Assembly: GCA_963707275.1 (NCBI GenBank)
Contig: CAVPPH010000014.1
Location: 1 to 64,000 of the forward strand
From: JACKBK01 sp963707275
Lineage (GTDB): Bacteria > Chloroflexota > Anaerolineae > JAAEKA01
Direction of reading: 5' to 3'
DNA: 64,000 nucleotides
The notes under the pieces are model-generated. The model searched no databases, was not told the origin of the DNA, and saw nothing but the letters and a program-made list of their open reading frames with translations. Numbering within the stretch: the first letter of the stretch is position 1; each line of letters begins with the position of its first letter. Position numbers and translations under genes: made by a program. Of the stretch, positions 16,872 to 25,639 are shown one piece after another.

Positions 16872-16991
16872 GCTCTGGCCGGTTTCTGCGCAGCACCCCG
16901 AAGTGCGCCGACCGTGCCAGCACCTGGGTCTTGTGGACGCGTCCTTAGGCAACTTCCTGCTAGTGGCTCGGTCACGCGACCGGCCAAAGCG
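16872..16991. repeat. Two copies of the GGCCGGTC dispersed repeat in opposite orientation
   Basis: 16872-16920 is a copy with ~20 extra bases in the loop (GCTCTGGCCGGT...GACCGTGCCAG). 16963-16991 is an inverted copy whose reverse complement reads GCTTTGGCCGGTC, 5 bases, GACCGAGCCA, then GGAAGTT and GGACGCGT. The flanking GGAAGTT-N6-GGACGCGT is also present at 60084-60103, so the repeat unit is about 60 bp. The 16825-17024 gap holds no gene. Confidence 0.6.
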
Positions 16992-17024
16992 GCAAGGCGC
17001 CAGCACCGGGGTCCTTTGACGGGT

Positions 17025-18411
17025 TCATAAGTTTGCACCTTCTTCGAAGAAGGCAAAGTAGCGGATCACCGTCTCGACGCCGAGGCGGAAGTTGCGCAGT
17101 CCCAGTTTTTCGTTGGGGGCGTGGGCGTTGTCGCTGGGCAGGCCAAACCCGGCCATGACCACCGGCGCGCTCAGAATATCCTGGAAATCGGGGACAATCG
17201 GCAGCGTGCCGCCGCCGCGCAGGTAGAGCGGTGCAGCCGAGAAGCTCTCCTCCAGCGCCCGCGCCGCCGCCTGAATGGCCGGGTCGCGAGTGTCAACCAC
17301 CGACGGGCGGGCCAGCCCCAGCCGGTGGACAGCGACGGTCACGGTCGGCGGGCATATGGCGCGGACGTAGCTCTCGAACAGCGCGGCGATTTCTTCCGGG
17401 TTCTGATCGGGCACCAGCCGCATGCTCAGCTTGACCGAAGCCGTGCGCCGGAATCACCGTTTTCTTGCCGGCGCCGGTGAAGCCGCCCGGAATACCGTGG
17501 ATGTCCAGAGTTGGGCGGATGCTCAACCGTTCGATGGGAGAGTAGCCTGTTTCACCCGCCGCGGCTGGCACGCCGGTGTCTGCCCGCACCCGTTCGTCAC
17601 CGAAGGGGATGCGCTGCATGGATGCCAACTCCAGCGGATCGATGGCTTGAACCCTGTCGTAGAACCCCGGTATCAGGATGCGGCGGGTGTCACCGTCCTG
17701 CAGTTGCGCCAGCAGCCGCACCAGCACGTTGAAGGGGTTGTCTACTACGCCGCCGAACCCGCCTGAGTGCAGATCGCCCAATGGGCCTTGCACGTCGACC
17801 TGCATGTAGGCCATGCCGCGCGTGCCGGTCATGATCAGCGGGGTCGTCTCGTCCAGCATGCTGGTGTCGCAGATGAGGACGGCGTCGGCCGCCAGCATGG
17901 CTTTGTGCTGCTCAACCCAGGGCGTCAGGTTGGGGCTGGAAATCTCTTCCTCGGCTTCCAGCAGCACCTTCAAGTTCACCGGCAGCCGGCCCGCCGTGCG
18001 CAGGTATGAATCGGCCGCGGCCAGGACTGCAAAGAATTGTCCCTTGTCGTCTGAGGCGCCGCGGCAGTAGATGTTGCCGTCGCGAATCGTCGGCTCGAAG
18101 GGCGGGGACTGCCATTCCTCCACGGGATCGACCGGCTGCACATCGTAGTGACCGTAAATAAGGACCGTCGGCGCGTCCGGTCCGGCATCCAGCCATTCAG
18201 CATAGACGACCGGCAGGCCGGCAGTCGGCATGATCTCAGCTCGCTCCATGCCGATCTCCGCCAGGTAGCTGACCAGCCACTCTGCGGCGCGCAGGATATC
18301 CGGTTCGTGTTCAGGCAGGGTTGAGATGCTGGGGATGCGCAGCAGTTCGAACAGCGACTCCAAATGTTGCGGTTCATATTGGCGGGCAAAATCGAGGGCT
18401 TTGTCAAGCAT
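17025..18411 (-). CDS. M20-family dipeptidase/carboxypeptidase (one frameshift)
   Basis: Zinc metallopeptidase of the M20 dipeptidase group, ~460 aa. Landmarks: VLIYGHYDVQPVDP with the metal His/Asp; CRGASDDKGQFF; LLEAEEEISSPNL with catalytic Glu-Glu; GTRGMAYMQVDVQGP; DLHSGGFGGVVDNP. After a break at about 17442 (one extra base), SVKLSMRLVPDQNPEE leads to LYLRGGGTLPIVPDF and the terminal NEKLGLRNFRLGVE. The start MLDKALDFARQYEPQH at 18411 has an AAGGA site; an upstream in-frame ATG at 18507 lacks support. Likely cytosolic peptide turnover. Confidence 0.85.
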
Positions 18412-18593
18412 GAAACGGTTCCTTTTCGAATGGTGGAATGGCGATGGTACGGCGAAACGAGTATAGCGCGACCGATACTGGCCAACAAGCACTGGAAACC
18501 GTTCCACTGAATGTGGCCTGTCACGGGAAGGTGGGCGAGGAAACGACGAAACCTGTTATCTAAATGTTTTTCGAAAGTTCTGCTGAAATCGTA

Positions 18594-18622
18594 TAGACAG
18601 GCGGAGTCAATTCTGATATAAT
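18594..18622 (+). promoter_or_regulatory. Promoter of the holin-like gene
   Basis: TAGACA (18594-18599), 17 bp, TATAAT (18617-18622); GGAAGGAG ribosome site before the ATG at 18683. Confidence 0.6.
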
Positions 18623-18682
18623 CAAATCGGGCAAGGATTTCCCTCGTCCTTATCAACAATTCCCAGGAAGGAGATTGTTTAG

Positions 18683-19054
18683 ATGTTAGGCACTATTCTC
18701 GGGCTCGTTATCGCCTTGGTCGTTGCTGCTGTGGTGCTGATGATCGTCAGCCGGTTCAATCTCGGTCTGAAGGTCGATGGTTTCGCCAGTGCTATCGTTG
18801 CAGCTATCGCAATCGCCGTAGTCGGCGCGGTCATCAACTGGTTGTTGACGGATGTATTCAACATGACTCTAGACGCCGGTTTGATAGGCGCCATAGTCTA
18901 TCTGATTATTGCTGCTGTCGTCCTGCTGATAGCTGACCGCTTCATTGCCGGGCTGAAGGTGGCTGGATTTGTAGGAGCCATCATTGCAGCTATCGCAATC
19001 GGTGTGGTCTACTATATTTTCTACTGGCTGCTCGGGATTCTTAATATCGTGTAG
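18683..19054 (+). CDS. Four-helix membrane protein, phage holin superfamily IV-like
   Basis: 123 residues, nearly all hydrophobic, with four predicted membrane helices arranged as two repeats (LGLKVDGFASAIVAAIAIAV and AGLKVAGFVGAIIAAIAIGV). This layout is found in the PF04020-type holin family IV, which is widespread in chromosomes outside prophages. No lysin or phage gene is adjacent, so it is probably a resident membrane protein. Confidence 0.7.
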   Translation: MLGTILGLVIALVVAAVVLMIVSRFNLGLKVDGFASAIVAAIAIAVVGAVINWLLTDVFNMTLDAGLIGAIVYLIIAAVVLLIADRFIAGLKVAGFVGAIIAAIAIGVVYYIFYWLLGILNIV

Positions 19055-19076
19055 CCAAGATGCTGGTCGAATTCGT

Positions 19077-19109
19077 AACAGCGCCGCTGCACTATGCAGC
19101 GGCGTTGTT
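19077..19109. terminator. Bidirectional terminator hairpin
   Basis: A 15-bp stem (AACAGCGCCGCTGCA with TGCAGCGGCGTTGTT, one G-T pair) and a 3-nt loop between convergent genes, with A/T runs on both sides. Confidence 0.7.
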
Positions 19110-19119
19110 TGATTCTGTG

Positions 19120-20274
19120 TCAGACCACGTTGTGCTCGCGGACGAGGTCGCCTTCCTCGAAGCGGCTAAAGCGCAGTTGGTGGATGTCCAGGCTGTGCGC
19201 CGCGCCGTCGAGAATCAACTCGGCCGCCAGCAGACCCGCGCCTGGTCCGTGCATAAACCCGTGTCCGCTGTAGCCGGCGATGATGGTGAAGCCGGCCGGG
19301 TCGGCCAGCCGGTCGATCACCGGATGCGCGTCGGGCGTCACCTCGTACAGCCCGGCCCACTCGCGCAGCAACCCGGCCTGCGCCAGCAGCGGGAAACGCC
19401 AGGCCGCCAGCTCAAGATGTTGCTCAGTCCAGGCGCGGTTCACGGACTGATCGAAACCAGGCGTCTCGTGCGGGTTGGACTGGCCGGTCAGGATGCCCTC
19501 GCCCTCGCGGTGGAAGTAGAGCGACCGGCTGAAATCGATGACGAAGGGGAAGTCGGCCGGCAGGCCGGGCAGCGGCGTTGTCACGGCGATCTGGCGGCGC
19601 AGCGGCACGATGGGCAAATCCACACCGGCCAACGCGGCGATTTCGCCGGCCCACGGTCCGGCGGCGTTCACCACCTCCCTCGTGCTGATCGCGCCCGCGC
19701 TGGTCTCCACGGCGATGATCTGGCCAGCTTCGACGCGGATACCGGTCGCTTCTATACCCGTGAGGGTCTTCGCACCCAGCCGGCGTGCGCCGGCGGCATA
19801 GCCCTGCACCACGCCGTTTGGGTCGGCCAGCCCGTCGCCTGCGTGCCAGGCCGCGCCGATGATGTCTTCGCTGTGCAGAAGCGGAATCATGGCTCGCGCA
19901 TCCTCAACCGACAGGATCACGGACGGCACGCCCAGCCGGTTCTGCATGGCAACGTTGCGCTGGAAGGTCGCGAGGTCAGCCTGGTTGTCCAGCAGGAATA
20001 GATAGCCGGGCCAATGCAGGTCAATGTCCTGCCCCAACTCCGCGTGAAACCGTTCCAGCATCGGCAAGCTGAGCAGCGACAGGCGCACGTTGATCTCGGT
20101 GCTGAACTGGTAGCGGATACCGCCGGCGCACTTGCCGGTGGCCTCCATGCCCAGCAACGGACCTTTTTCGAGCAGCACAACATCGGTGCAGCCACGTTTG
20201 GCCAGATGCCAGGCCGTACTGGCGCCCATCACCCCGCCGCCGATAATGACAACATCCGCAGTTTTCGGTAGCAT
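19120..20274 (-). CDS. FAD-dependent oxidoreductase, DAO / sarcosine oxidase beta-like
   Basis: 384 aa from MLPKTADVVIIGGGVMGAST, the N-terminal GXGXXG FAD-binding fold. Further landmarks: VLLEKGPLLGMEATGKCAGG; VNAAGPWAGEIAALAG; ETPGFDQSVN; LYEVTPDAHPVIDRL; the C-terminal IIAGYSGHGFMHGPGAGLLA. The family oxidises secondary or N-methyl amino acids such as sarcosine, dimethylglycine or proline. The substrate cannot be decided here. Start chosen at 20274 because GAGGAAGG precedes it; the frame is open further upstream. Confidence 0.85.
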   Translation of the reverse strand: MLPKTADVVIIGGGVMGASTAWHLAKRGCTDVVLLEKGPLLGMEATGKCAGGIRYQFSTEINVRLSLLSLPMLERFHAELGQDIDLHWPGYLFLLDNQADLATFQRNVAMQNRLGVPSVILSVEDARAMIPLLHSEDIIGAAWHAGDGLADPNGVVQGYAAGARRLGAKTLTGIEATGIRVEAGQIIAVETSAGAISTREVVNAAGPWAGEIAALAGVDLPIVPLRRQIAVTTPLPGLPADFPFVIDFSRSLYFHREGEGILTGQSNPHETPGFDQSVNRAWTEQHLELAAWRFPLLAQAGLLREWAGLYEVTPDAHPVIDRLADPAGFTIIAGYSGHGFMHGPGAGLLAAELILDGAAHSLDIHQLRFSRFEEGDLVREHNVV

Positions 20275-20316
20275 TCCTTCCTCACGTTTCCAGCGATTGT
20301 CGAGAGCAGATCGCGA

Positions 20317-20345
20317 TTGACCAACAGGACGCACTGCCCTATAAT
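20317..20345 (+). promoter_or_regulatory. Candidate promoter upstream of the GNAT gene
   Basis: TTGACC (20317-20322), 17 bp, TATAAT (20340-20345), about 115 bp before the GNAT start. Confidence 0.5.
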
Positions 20346-20458
20346 GCACCGGCAGTAACCCGCGGTGGGCATTCTACACCACAACCGCCCGCGCGCAGAA
20401 AGCAGCCGCAACAGCCGCAGTAAAGCAACCATTGCCTTACCGAAAGCATGATCACTTC

Positions 20459-21001
20459 ATGACCGACCAAATCAAAGTTCCCCCCAGTTCCCCGGTAAAT
20501 GCACTGGTGATTCGCCCGGCCGTTGCCGCCGACTCGTCAGTGTTATTCGCTCTGCGCATGGACGCGTTGCAGGATCATCCCGAGGCGTTCAGTTCCGACC
20601 CGTCGAAGGAACACAAGCGCGGTCTGGCCTTCTGGGAGCAGCGTATCACCGATCTTGACCACGGCGTGATCTACATCGCAACCGACGGCCCTGACATCGC
20701 TGCTATGACCGGCATCTACCGTGAGGAACAGATCAAGCTGCGGCACATCGCCAACGTCTGGGGTGTTTACGTCCGCCCGCAGAACCGCGGGCAGGGCGCT
20801 GCCACGCGGCTGATCCAGGCTTGCATCGCCTGGGCCGGAGAGCGCGATCTGAAGGTGATCAAGCTGGCGGTAGTGACGACCAACAGCGCCGCCATTCGTT
20901 GCTACATGCGCGCCGGCTTTCGCGTCTACGGCGTCGAACCGAAGGCGTTGCAACACGACGGCGTCTTCTACGACGAACTGATGATGGCGCTGGAGCTGTG
21001 A
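20459..21001 (+). CDS. GNAT-family N-acetyltransferase
   Basis: 180 aa. Begins LVIRPAVAADSSVLFALRMD (N-terminal beta strand/helix), then NVWGVYVRPQNRGQGAATRL, the acetyl-CoA-binding R/Q-X-X-G-X-G/A motif (Q/R-GQGAA), and KLAVVTTNSAAIRCYMRAGF, the typical C-terminal strand. Acceptor unknown. An alternative upstream ATG at 20432 has no better ribosome site. Confidence 0.82.
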   Translation: MTDQIKVPPSSPVNALVIRPAVAADSSVLFALRMDALQDHPEAFSSDPSKEHKRGLAFWEQRITDLDHGVIYIATDGPDIAAMTGIYREEQIKLRHIANVWGVYVRPQNRGQGAATRLIQACIAWAGERDLKVIKLAVVTTNSAAIRCYMRAGFRVYGVEPKALQHDGVFYDELMMALEL

Positions 21002-21049
21002 CGCTTCGTTGATGCACATCCCCCTGCTCGCCGTGCGGCTGCCAGCATC

Positions 21050-23234
21050 GTGAAACTTGCCCACCGTTCTGAGTTTGCACTGGCGATCATTGTCATCGTC
21101 TACTTCCTGCTGGGTGGCGTGCATCTCACTCTGACGCCGGTCTACGAGAAGCCGGACGAGGAGTGGCACAGCGCGTACACGGTCTATCTGGCGCAACGCG
21201 GCCAGTTGCCGCCGTTGGTGCTGGATCGGGTGCAGAACCCGGCCGACCAGATCGCCGGCCACCCGCCGCTTTTCTACGCCGCCGGCGCGCTCCTGCTGAA
21301 GGCTACTGGCTCCTCGCCGGTTCTGCCCGAGCTGCGCAGCAATCCGTTCTGGGGCTATCCCGCGCTCGGCACCGTTCCCGACAACAAGAATCGCTTCCTG
21401 CACGCGCCCGGCGAACTCGGTTGGGCCGACGCGCGCGTGGTCTATCTGTTGCGCGGCCTGTCGTTGTTTCTGGGAGCTGGCGCGATTCTGGCCGCGTACG
21501 GGATCGGGCAGGTGCTCACTGGTCAGGCGATGTTGGGGTTGATGAGCGCAGCCTTGGTTGCCATCCTGCCGCAGTACACCTTCATCGCCAGTTCGGTCAG
21601 CAACGACGCGCTGGTCGCATCGCTGACGGGATTGGCGCTGCTGGCGCTGATCCACGCCCTGCGACGTGGCGATGACTGGCGGTTTTGGAGCGTGTTCGGC
21701 CTGCTGGCCGGCCTGGCGGCGCTGACCAAGAGCAGCGCGTTGATGTTGCCCCTGTTCGGCGCGGGAATGGCCTTGGTCACGGGTGCAAAGCGCCGCTCGC
21801 GGCGGACGGGCGTGCTGGGCGTGGCGGCCAGTTTGGGGTTGTGGCTGGTGATCGCCGGCTGGTGGTACCTGCGCAACACACTGCTCTACGGCGATACGCT
21901 GGGGGTCGGCGTCCACATCGCCTCGTTTGGCCGGACCGGTGGGCTGGCGGGTTGGAATTTACTGGAACAGTGGAAGTGGACGTCGACCAGCTTCTGGGCG
22001 GCCTTTGGCTGGGGCAACGTGCAGTTCCCGGGCTGGATCTATGTCGTCATGCGAGCGATGGAGATTGCAGCGATCGCCGGTCTGGTGGTCTACCTGGTGA
22101 CCAGAAGGCAAACGCTGCGCGAGAAGGCGGCCTGGCTGGCGTTGGCCGGCTACGTGATGCTCTCGTTCGCCGCCTACCTCTGGTGGACGATCACTGTGAC
22201 GGCTACGCTGGGGCGGCTGCTGTTCCCTGTCCTGGCGCCGCTGGCAGTGTTCGTCTGTATCGGGCTCAAGCAGTGGTCGCCGCGTCTGCTGGCGGCGGGC
22301 TGGGCGTTCGTGGCCTGCATGGCACTGCTCGCGCCGGCAGCCATCACCGCTCCCTACACGCCGCCGCCCGCCATGTTCCGTGCCATCGGCCAGGGCCAAG
22401 CAGGCGACGCCGTCGCGACCCTCTCCGATCTGGTGCGCTTGCAATCGGTTCAGGTTACGCCATCGCGCCTGGCTCCCGGCCAGGCTGTCACAGTCAGCAC
22501 TTGCTGGCAACCGCTACGCACGACAGATCAGGACTATGCGTTGTTCGTCCAGATATTGGGCGAGGACGACCGCAAGATCGGCGAGCGCACAACGTGGCCA
22601 GGATTAGGCCGCTATCCGACCAGCCAGTGGCAGCCGGGCCGGCTATTCTGTGATGAAGTCGATGTACCCACGCGGCCGGATGCTGCCGCGCCTGCTGTGT
22701 ACCCGGTGGTGCTTGGTCTGCTGGACATGCAGACCGGCGAGAGCCTGGCGGTGACGGATGCCAGCGGCCAGCCGGTCGGTCAACTGGTGGCAGGTCACGT
22801 TAAGCTGACGGGAACCGGCGCCACGTTGCCACCCTCAGCCGCGCCGCTGGATGCCAACTTCGCGGACAAACTGGTGTTGATCGGCTACCAGATCGGGCCG
22901 GCCAGCGCCGCAGGCGAAACTCCGCTGACGCTCTACTGGCAGGCGCTGTCGCCCATGGAGACCGACTACACGGTTTTCGTGCATCTGTTCGGCCCGGATG
23001 GAGCGGCAGTAGCCCAGTTCGAACTCGCAACCACAGGCCGGGCGCTATCCGACGCGCTGGTGGGATGAGGGCGAGATCGTCGCTGACGAGCATCTACTGA
23101 CGCTGCCCGCGCCGGCCAACTCAGCCGGCTATTCGCTTCAGGTTGGCCTCTACGCGCTGGAAACGGGCCAGCGTCTCCCGCTTGCACACAGCGATGGCGA
23201 CAGCATCGAGTTGCCGCTGGTTCAGCCTGATTGA
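21050..23234 (+). CDS. GT-C fold membrane glycosyltransferase-like protein (late frameshift)
   Basis: ~727 aa. GTG start, first helix LAIIVIVYFLLGGVHLTLTP, then the acidic loop EKPDEEWHSAYTVYLAQRG, typical of dolichyl-phosphate-mannose-type GT-C enzymes. About ten further membrane segments follow (for example GLSLFLGAGAILAAYGIGQV and LGRLLFPVLAPLAVFVCIGL). The last ~270 residues are soluble and repeated, with LGRYPTSQWQPG echoed by YPTRWWDEGE. The frame breaks at about 23045 (one extra base); restoring it gives ~60 more residues ending LPLVQPD. A glycan or lipid donor cannot be named. Confidence 0.7.
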
Positions 23235-23408
23235 CCGGCGAACGGTGGCTCCCGCAGTCGGCGGTAGACTCCGTTGCGCAGCCCCTCCATTCGCCAGTCC
23301 GCACATGATACGGTAACATTGTGTTTGTGAACCTTGTTGTCAGGATCATAGTGAATATGCTTAGAAGAAGTTTGAAGTGCTCGCCAACGTTGCTCTCACC
23401 AGGTGTTT

Positions 23409-24011
23409 ATGTTCTCTAATTGCGGTTCCAGAAACATGTTTGTTCTCGCAGTGTTGCTCGTTTTGGGCAACATCCTGCTGTCGTGTGCATCTTCGTCGCC
23501 AGCAACGGTCTCGCCGACCCCTGCAACCGCGCCGCGCATGCCTGCCGCCACGCCGGTTAAGAGCGATGACAGTTGGCTGGTGCTCAGCAACCTGTCGGAC
23601 GATGCCACGCAGCTCGAGAAAGGCGCGGAGATCTGGCGGCTGGTATGCCAGGACTGTCACGGCGACGAGGGTCATGGACTGACTCAGGACTGGATCGCCA
23701 AGTGGGATCCGTCCGACCAGAACTGCTGGCAAACCAAGTGTCACGCTACCAATCACCCGCCGGAAGGGTTTGTGCTGCCGCGGTATGTGCCGCCACTGGT
23801 CGGAGACACCGCGCTCGCGAACTTCCGGTCAGCGTCAGACCTTCAGGCATACATGCGCGCCAAAATGCCCTGGCATAAGCCGGGCAGCCTGCAGGACGGG
23901 GAATACTGGGACCTGACCGCCTTCGTGCTGGACATGAACGGCATCGGCCCGCTGCCATCGCAACTTGATGGGCAGCAGGGCGCGGATATTCTGTTACATC
24001 AGGGCCAGTGA
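23409..24011 (+). CDS. c-type cytochrome lipoprotein, one canonical haem site
   Basis: ~200 aa. Lipoprotein signal (FVLAVLLVLGNILLSCASSS). The haem motif is LVCQDCHGDEGHG (CX2CH) in a class I cytochrome c-like context (KGAEIWRLVCQDCHG; a later MPWHK region may give the Met ligand). A second Cys-His cluster, NCWQTKCHATNHPPEGF, is CX4CH and could bind another haem. It is probably a membrane-tethered electron carrier. The start is ambiguous (GTG 23403, ATG 23409 or 23436). Confidence 0.75.
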   Translation: MFSNCGSRNMFVLAVLLVLGNILLSCASSSPATVSPTPATAPRMPAATPVKSDDSWLVLSNLSDDATQLEKGAEIWRLVCQDCHGDEGHGLTQDWIAKWDPSDQNCWQTKCHATNHPPEGFVLPRYVPPLVGDTALANFRSASDLQAYMRAKMPWHKPGSLQDGEYWDLTAFVLDMNGIGPLPSQLDGQQGADILLHQGQ

Positions 24012-24091
24012 TCGGCCACAATTGGAACCCCGTACTTCGGCTGAGATAAAGGGCAAAGATAACCGGGGAAGGGGATCGTCGCGTTGATTAC

Positions 24092-25012
24092 CTAGACGCG
24101 CGTCACGATTCGCTGGCCCTGTTCCACATCCTGGGTCCAGCCGAGGCGCCGCAGGCCAGCTTCCACCGCTTGCGGCACAGTCGCGAATCGTTCGACCCGG
24201 CCGATCACCGGCTGCGCCATGTCCAGGTGTCCCAGTGTGTCCACTGGCGGGCGGGCAACCACCACGGTGCAGTGAGATGTGCTGGTCTCTTCGACGGCGC
24301 GCTCGACGGCGCCCAGATCGCGGCGGCCCAGCTCGCCGGCCGGCGCGAGATCGAGCACAATCCAGCGCGGGCTCAGAGTGCGGCGCAGCGTGTGCAGTTC
24401 CACCCGCAGGGCTTCGCTTTGCACGCCGCCCACGACCCAGTTGAACGGCACAACGGCCACACCCCTGGCGACCTGCAACGGCGGCCCCAGCAGGTCGGTT
24501 GCGGTCGGATCGGGGCGTACTGCTTTGGACGCGAACCAGGCGGCAGTGATCAAGCTGACAGCCAACGATCCCACGAACAGCGCCTGGCTGCGGACAGTCA
24601 AATCAAGATCGATGTCGTTCCTGATCAGCATGATCGAAGCGATGGCCAGGACTGCCAGGCAGATGGCGACCATCTGGTGGACGAACTTGCGCCGGCCCAG
24701 CACGAAACCGGCCGACGCCGGGATCAACGGCAAGAGCACCCACAGCGCAACTCCGGTCGCGCCCAGCAACGGGCCAGCCAGCGCCAGCAGCGCGGCTGAC
24801 AGCGTCAGCATTCCCAGTGTCCACAGGGCGGGGCTGCGGGAGACGTAGCGCAGATAGGGAAACAGCAGCAGCGCGGCCACGGCAGGCGCAACCAGCCAGA
24901 CCGCCGGCGCTTCGCTGATGTAGATGGCGACCGCGATCAGCAGGTCGATGACCAGAACGATGCGCGCCAGCATGTTGGCGCGGCTGGCTACCACATAGCT
25001 TGAATGGGACAT
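24092..25012 (-). CDS. Membrane protein with C-terminal STAS-like domain
   Basis: 306 aa from MSHSSYVVASRANMLARIVL. Five to six hydrophobic segments (residues ~12-180: VLVIDLLIAVAIYI, WLVAPAVAALLLFPYL, MLTLSAALLALAGPL, GVALWVLLPLIPAS, MVAICLAVLAIASIML) are followed by a soluble domain resembling the STAS domains of SulP transporters and anti-sigma antagonists: GVAVVPFNWVVGGVQSEALR, SPRWIVLDLAPAGELGRRDL. The six helices are too few for a SulP transporter, so this may be a sensor or a partner. GAAGG precedes the chosen start. Confidence 0.6.
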   Translation of the reverse strand: MSHSSYVVASRANMLARIVLVIDLLIAVAIYISEAPAVWLVAPAVAALLLFPYLRYVSRSPALWTLGMLTLSAALLALAGPLLGATGVALWVLLPLIPASAGFVLGRRKFVHQMVAICLAVLAIASIMLIRNDIDLDLTVRSQALFVGSLAVSLITAAWFASKAVRPDPTATDLLGPPLQVARGVAVVPFNWVVGGVQSEALRVELHTLRRTLSPRWIVLDLAPAGELGRRDLGAVERAVEETSTSHCTVVVARPPVDTLGHLDMAQPVIGRVERFATVPQAVEAGLRRLGWTQDVEQGQRIVTRV

Positions 25013-25171
25013 GATACCTTCACCGGGTAGACCCAAAACGTTTGACAAACGATGGAGCGGAGTGTACCATAACATCTGGCGCTGCTGCGAAAACCGCTGA
25101 TCCTCGATGCATTGAGAACTTTCGGGAGGCGCCGCCACCTCTTGTAGGTTGAGCCGCACCCCGTCCCTTCC

Positions 25172-25630
25172 ATGACACTACCCGCCTACTCTGCGACCGA
25201 CTACCAGCGACCCTCGGTCACGGTCGATACGATCCTCTTTTCTCAACTTGACGGAACGCTGCACGTTCTTCTGGTTCGCCGCGGTCGCTGGCCTTTCGAG
25301 GGTTACTGGGCGATTCCCGGCGGGTTCATGGAGATCGACGAGTCGCTGGAGGACGCCGCCCGCCGCGAGCTGGTCGAGGAGACTGGGCTGGCTGGCGTGG
25401 CATTGCAGCAACTACATGCCTTTGGCGACCCCGACCGCGATCCGCGCACCCGGGTGATCACGATTTCCTACTACGCGCATATTACTGAAGAACAGGCGCG
25501 CGGCATAGAGGCTGGCGACGACGCGGCTGAAGTACGCTGGTGGCCGTTGAGCGATCTGCCGTCGCTGGCCTTCGACCACGCTCACATCCTTGAGTTTGCC
25601 GTGCAGCGACTCGCCGGCCACACCCCCTAA
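25172..25630 (+). CDS. NUDIX hydrolase (ADP-ribose pyrophosphatase-like)
   Basis: 152 aa with the complete Nudix box GGFMEIDESLEDAARRELVE followed by ETG, so the metal-binding REXXEE is intact. PSVTVDTILFSQLDGTLHVL at the N-terminus and RVITISYYAHI later resemble the ADP-ribose/NADH pyrophosphatase and NrtR-type subfamily. The gene ends 9 bp before the dehydrogenase gene, suggesting an operon. Confidence 0.85.
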   Translation: MTLPAYSATDYQRPSVTVDTILFSQLDGTLHVLLVRRGRWPFEGYWAIPGGFMEIDESLEDAARRELVEETGLAGVALQQLHAFGDPDRDPRTRVITISYYAHITEEQARGIEAGDDAAEVRWWPLSDLPSLAFDHAHILEFAVQRLAGHTP

Positions 25631-25639
25631 CATCCTGCC

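Noticed and set aside
18683..19054. Prophage remnant, because of the holin-like gene
   Set aside because: No phage structural, lysin or integrase genes nearby; the family is common as a chromosomal membrane protein.
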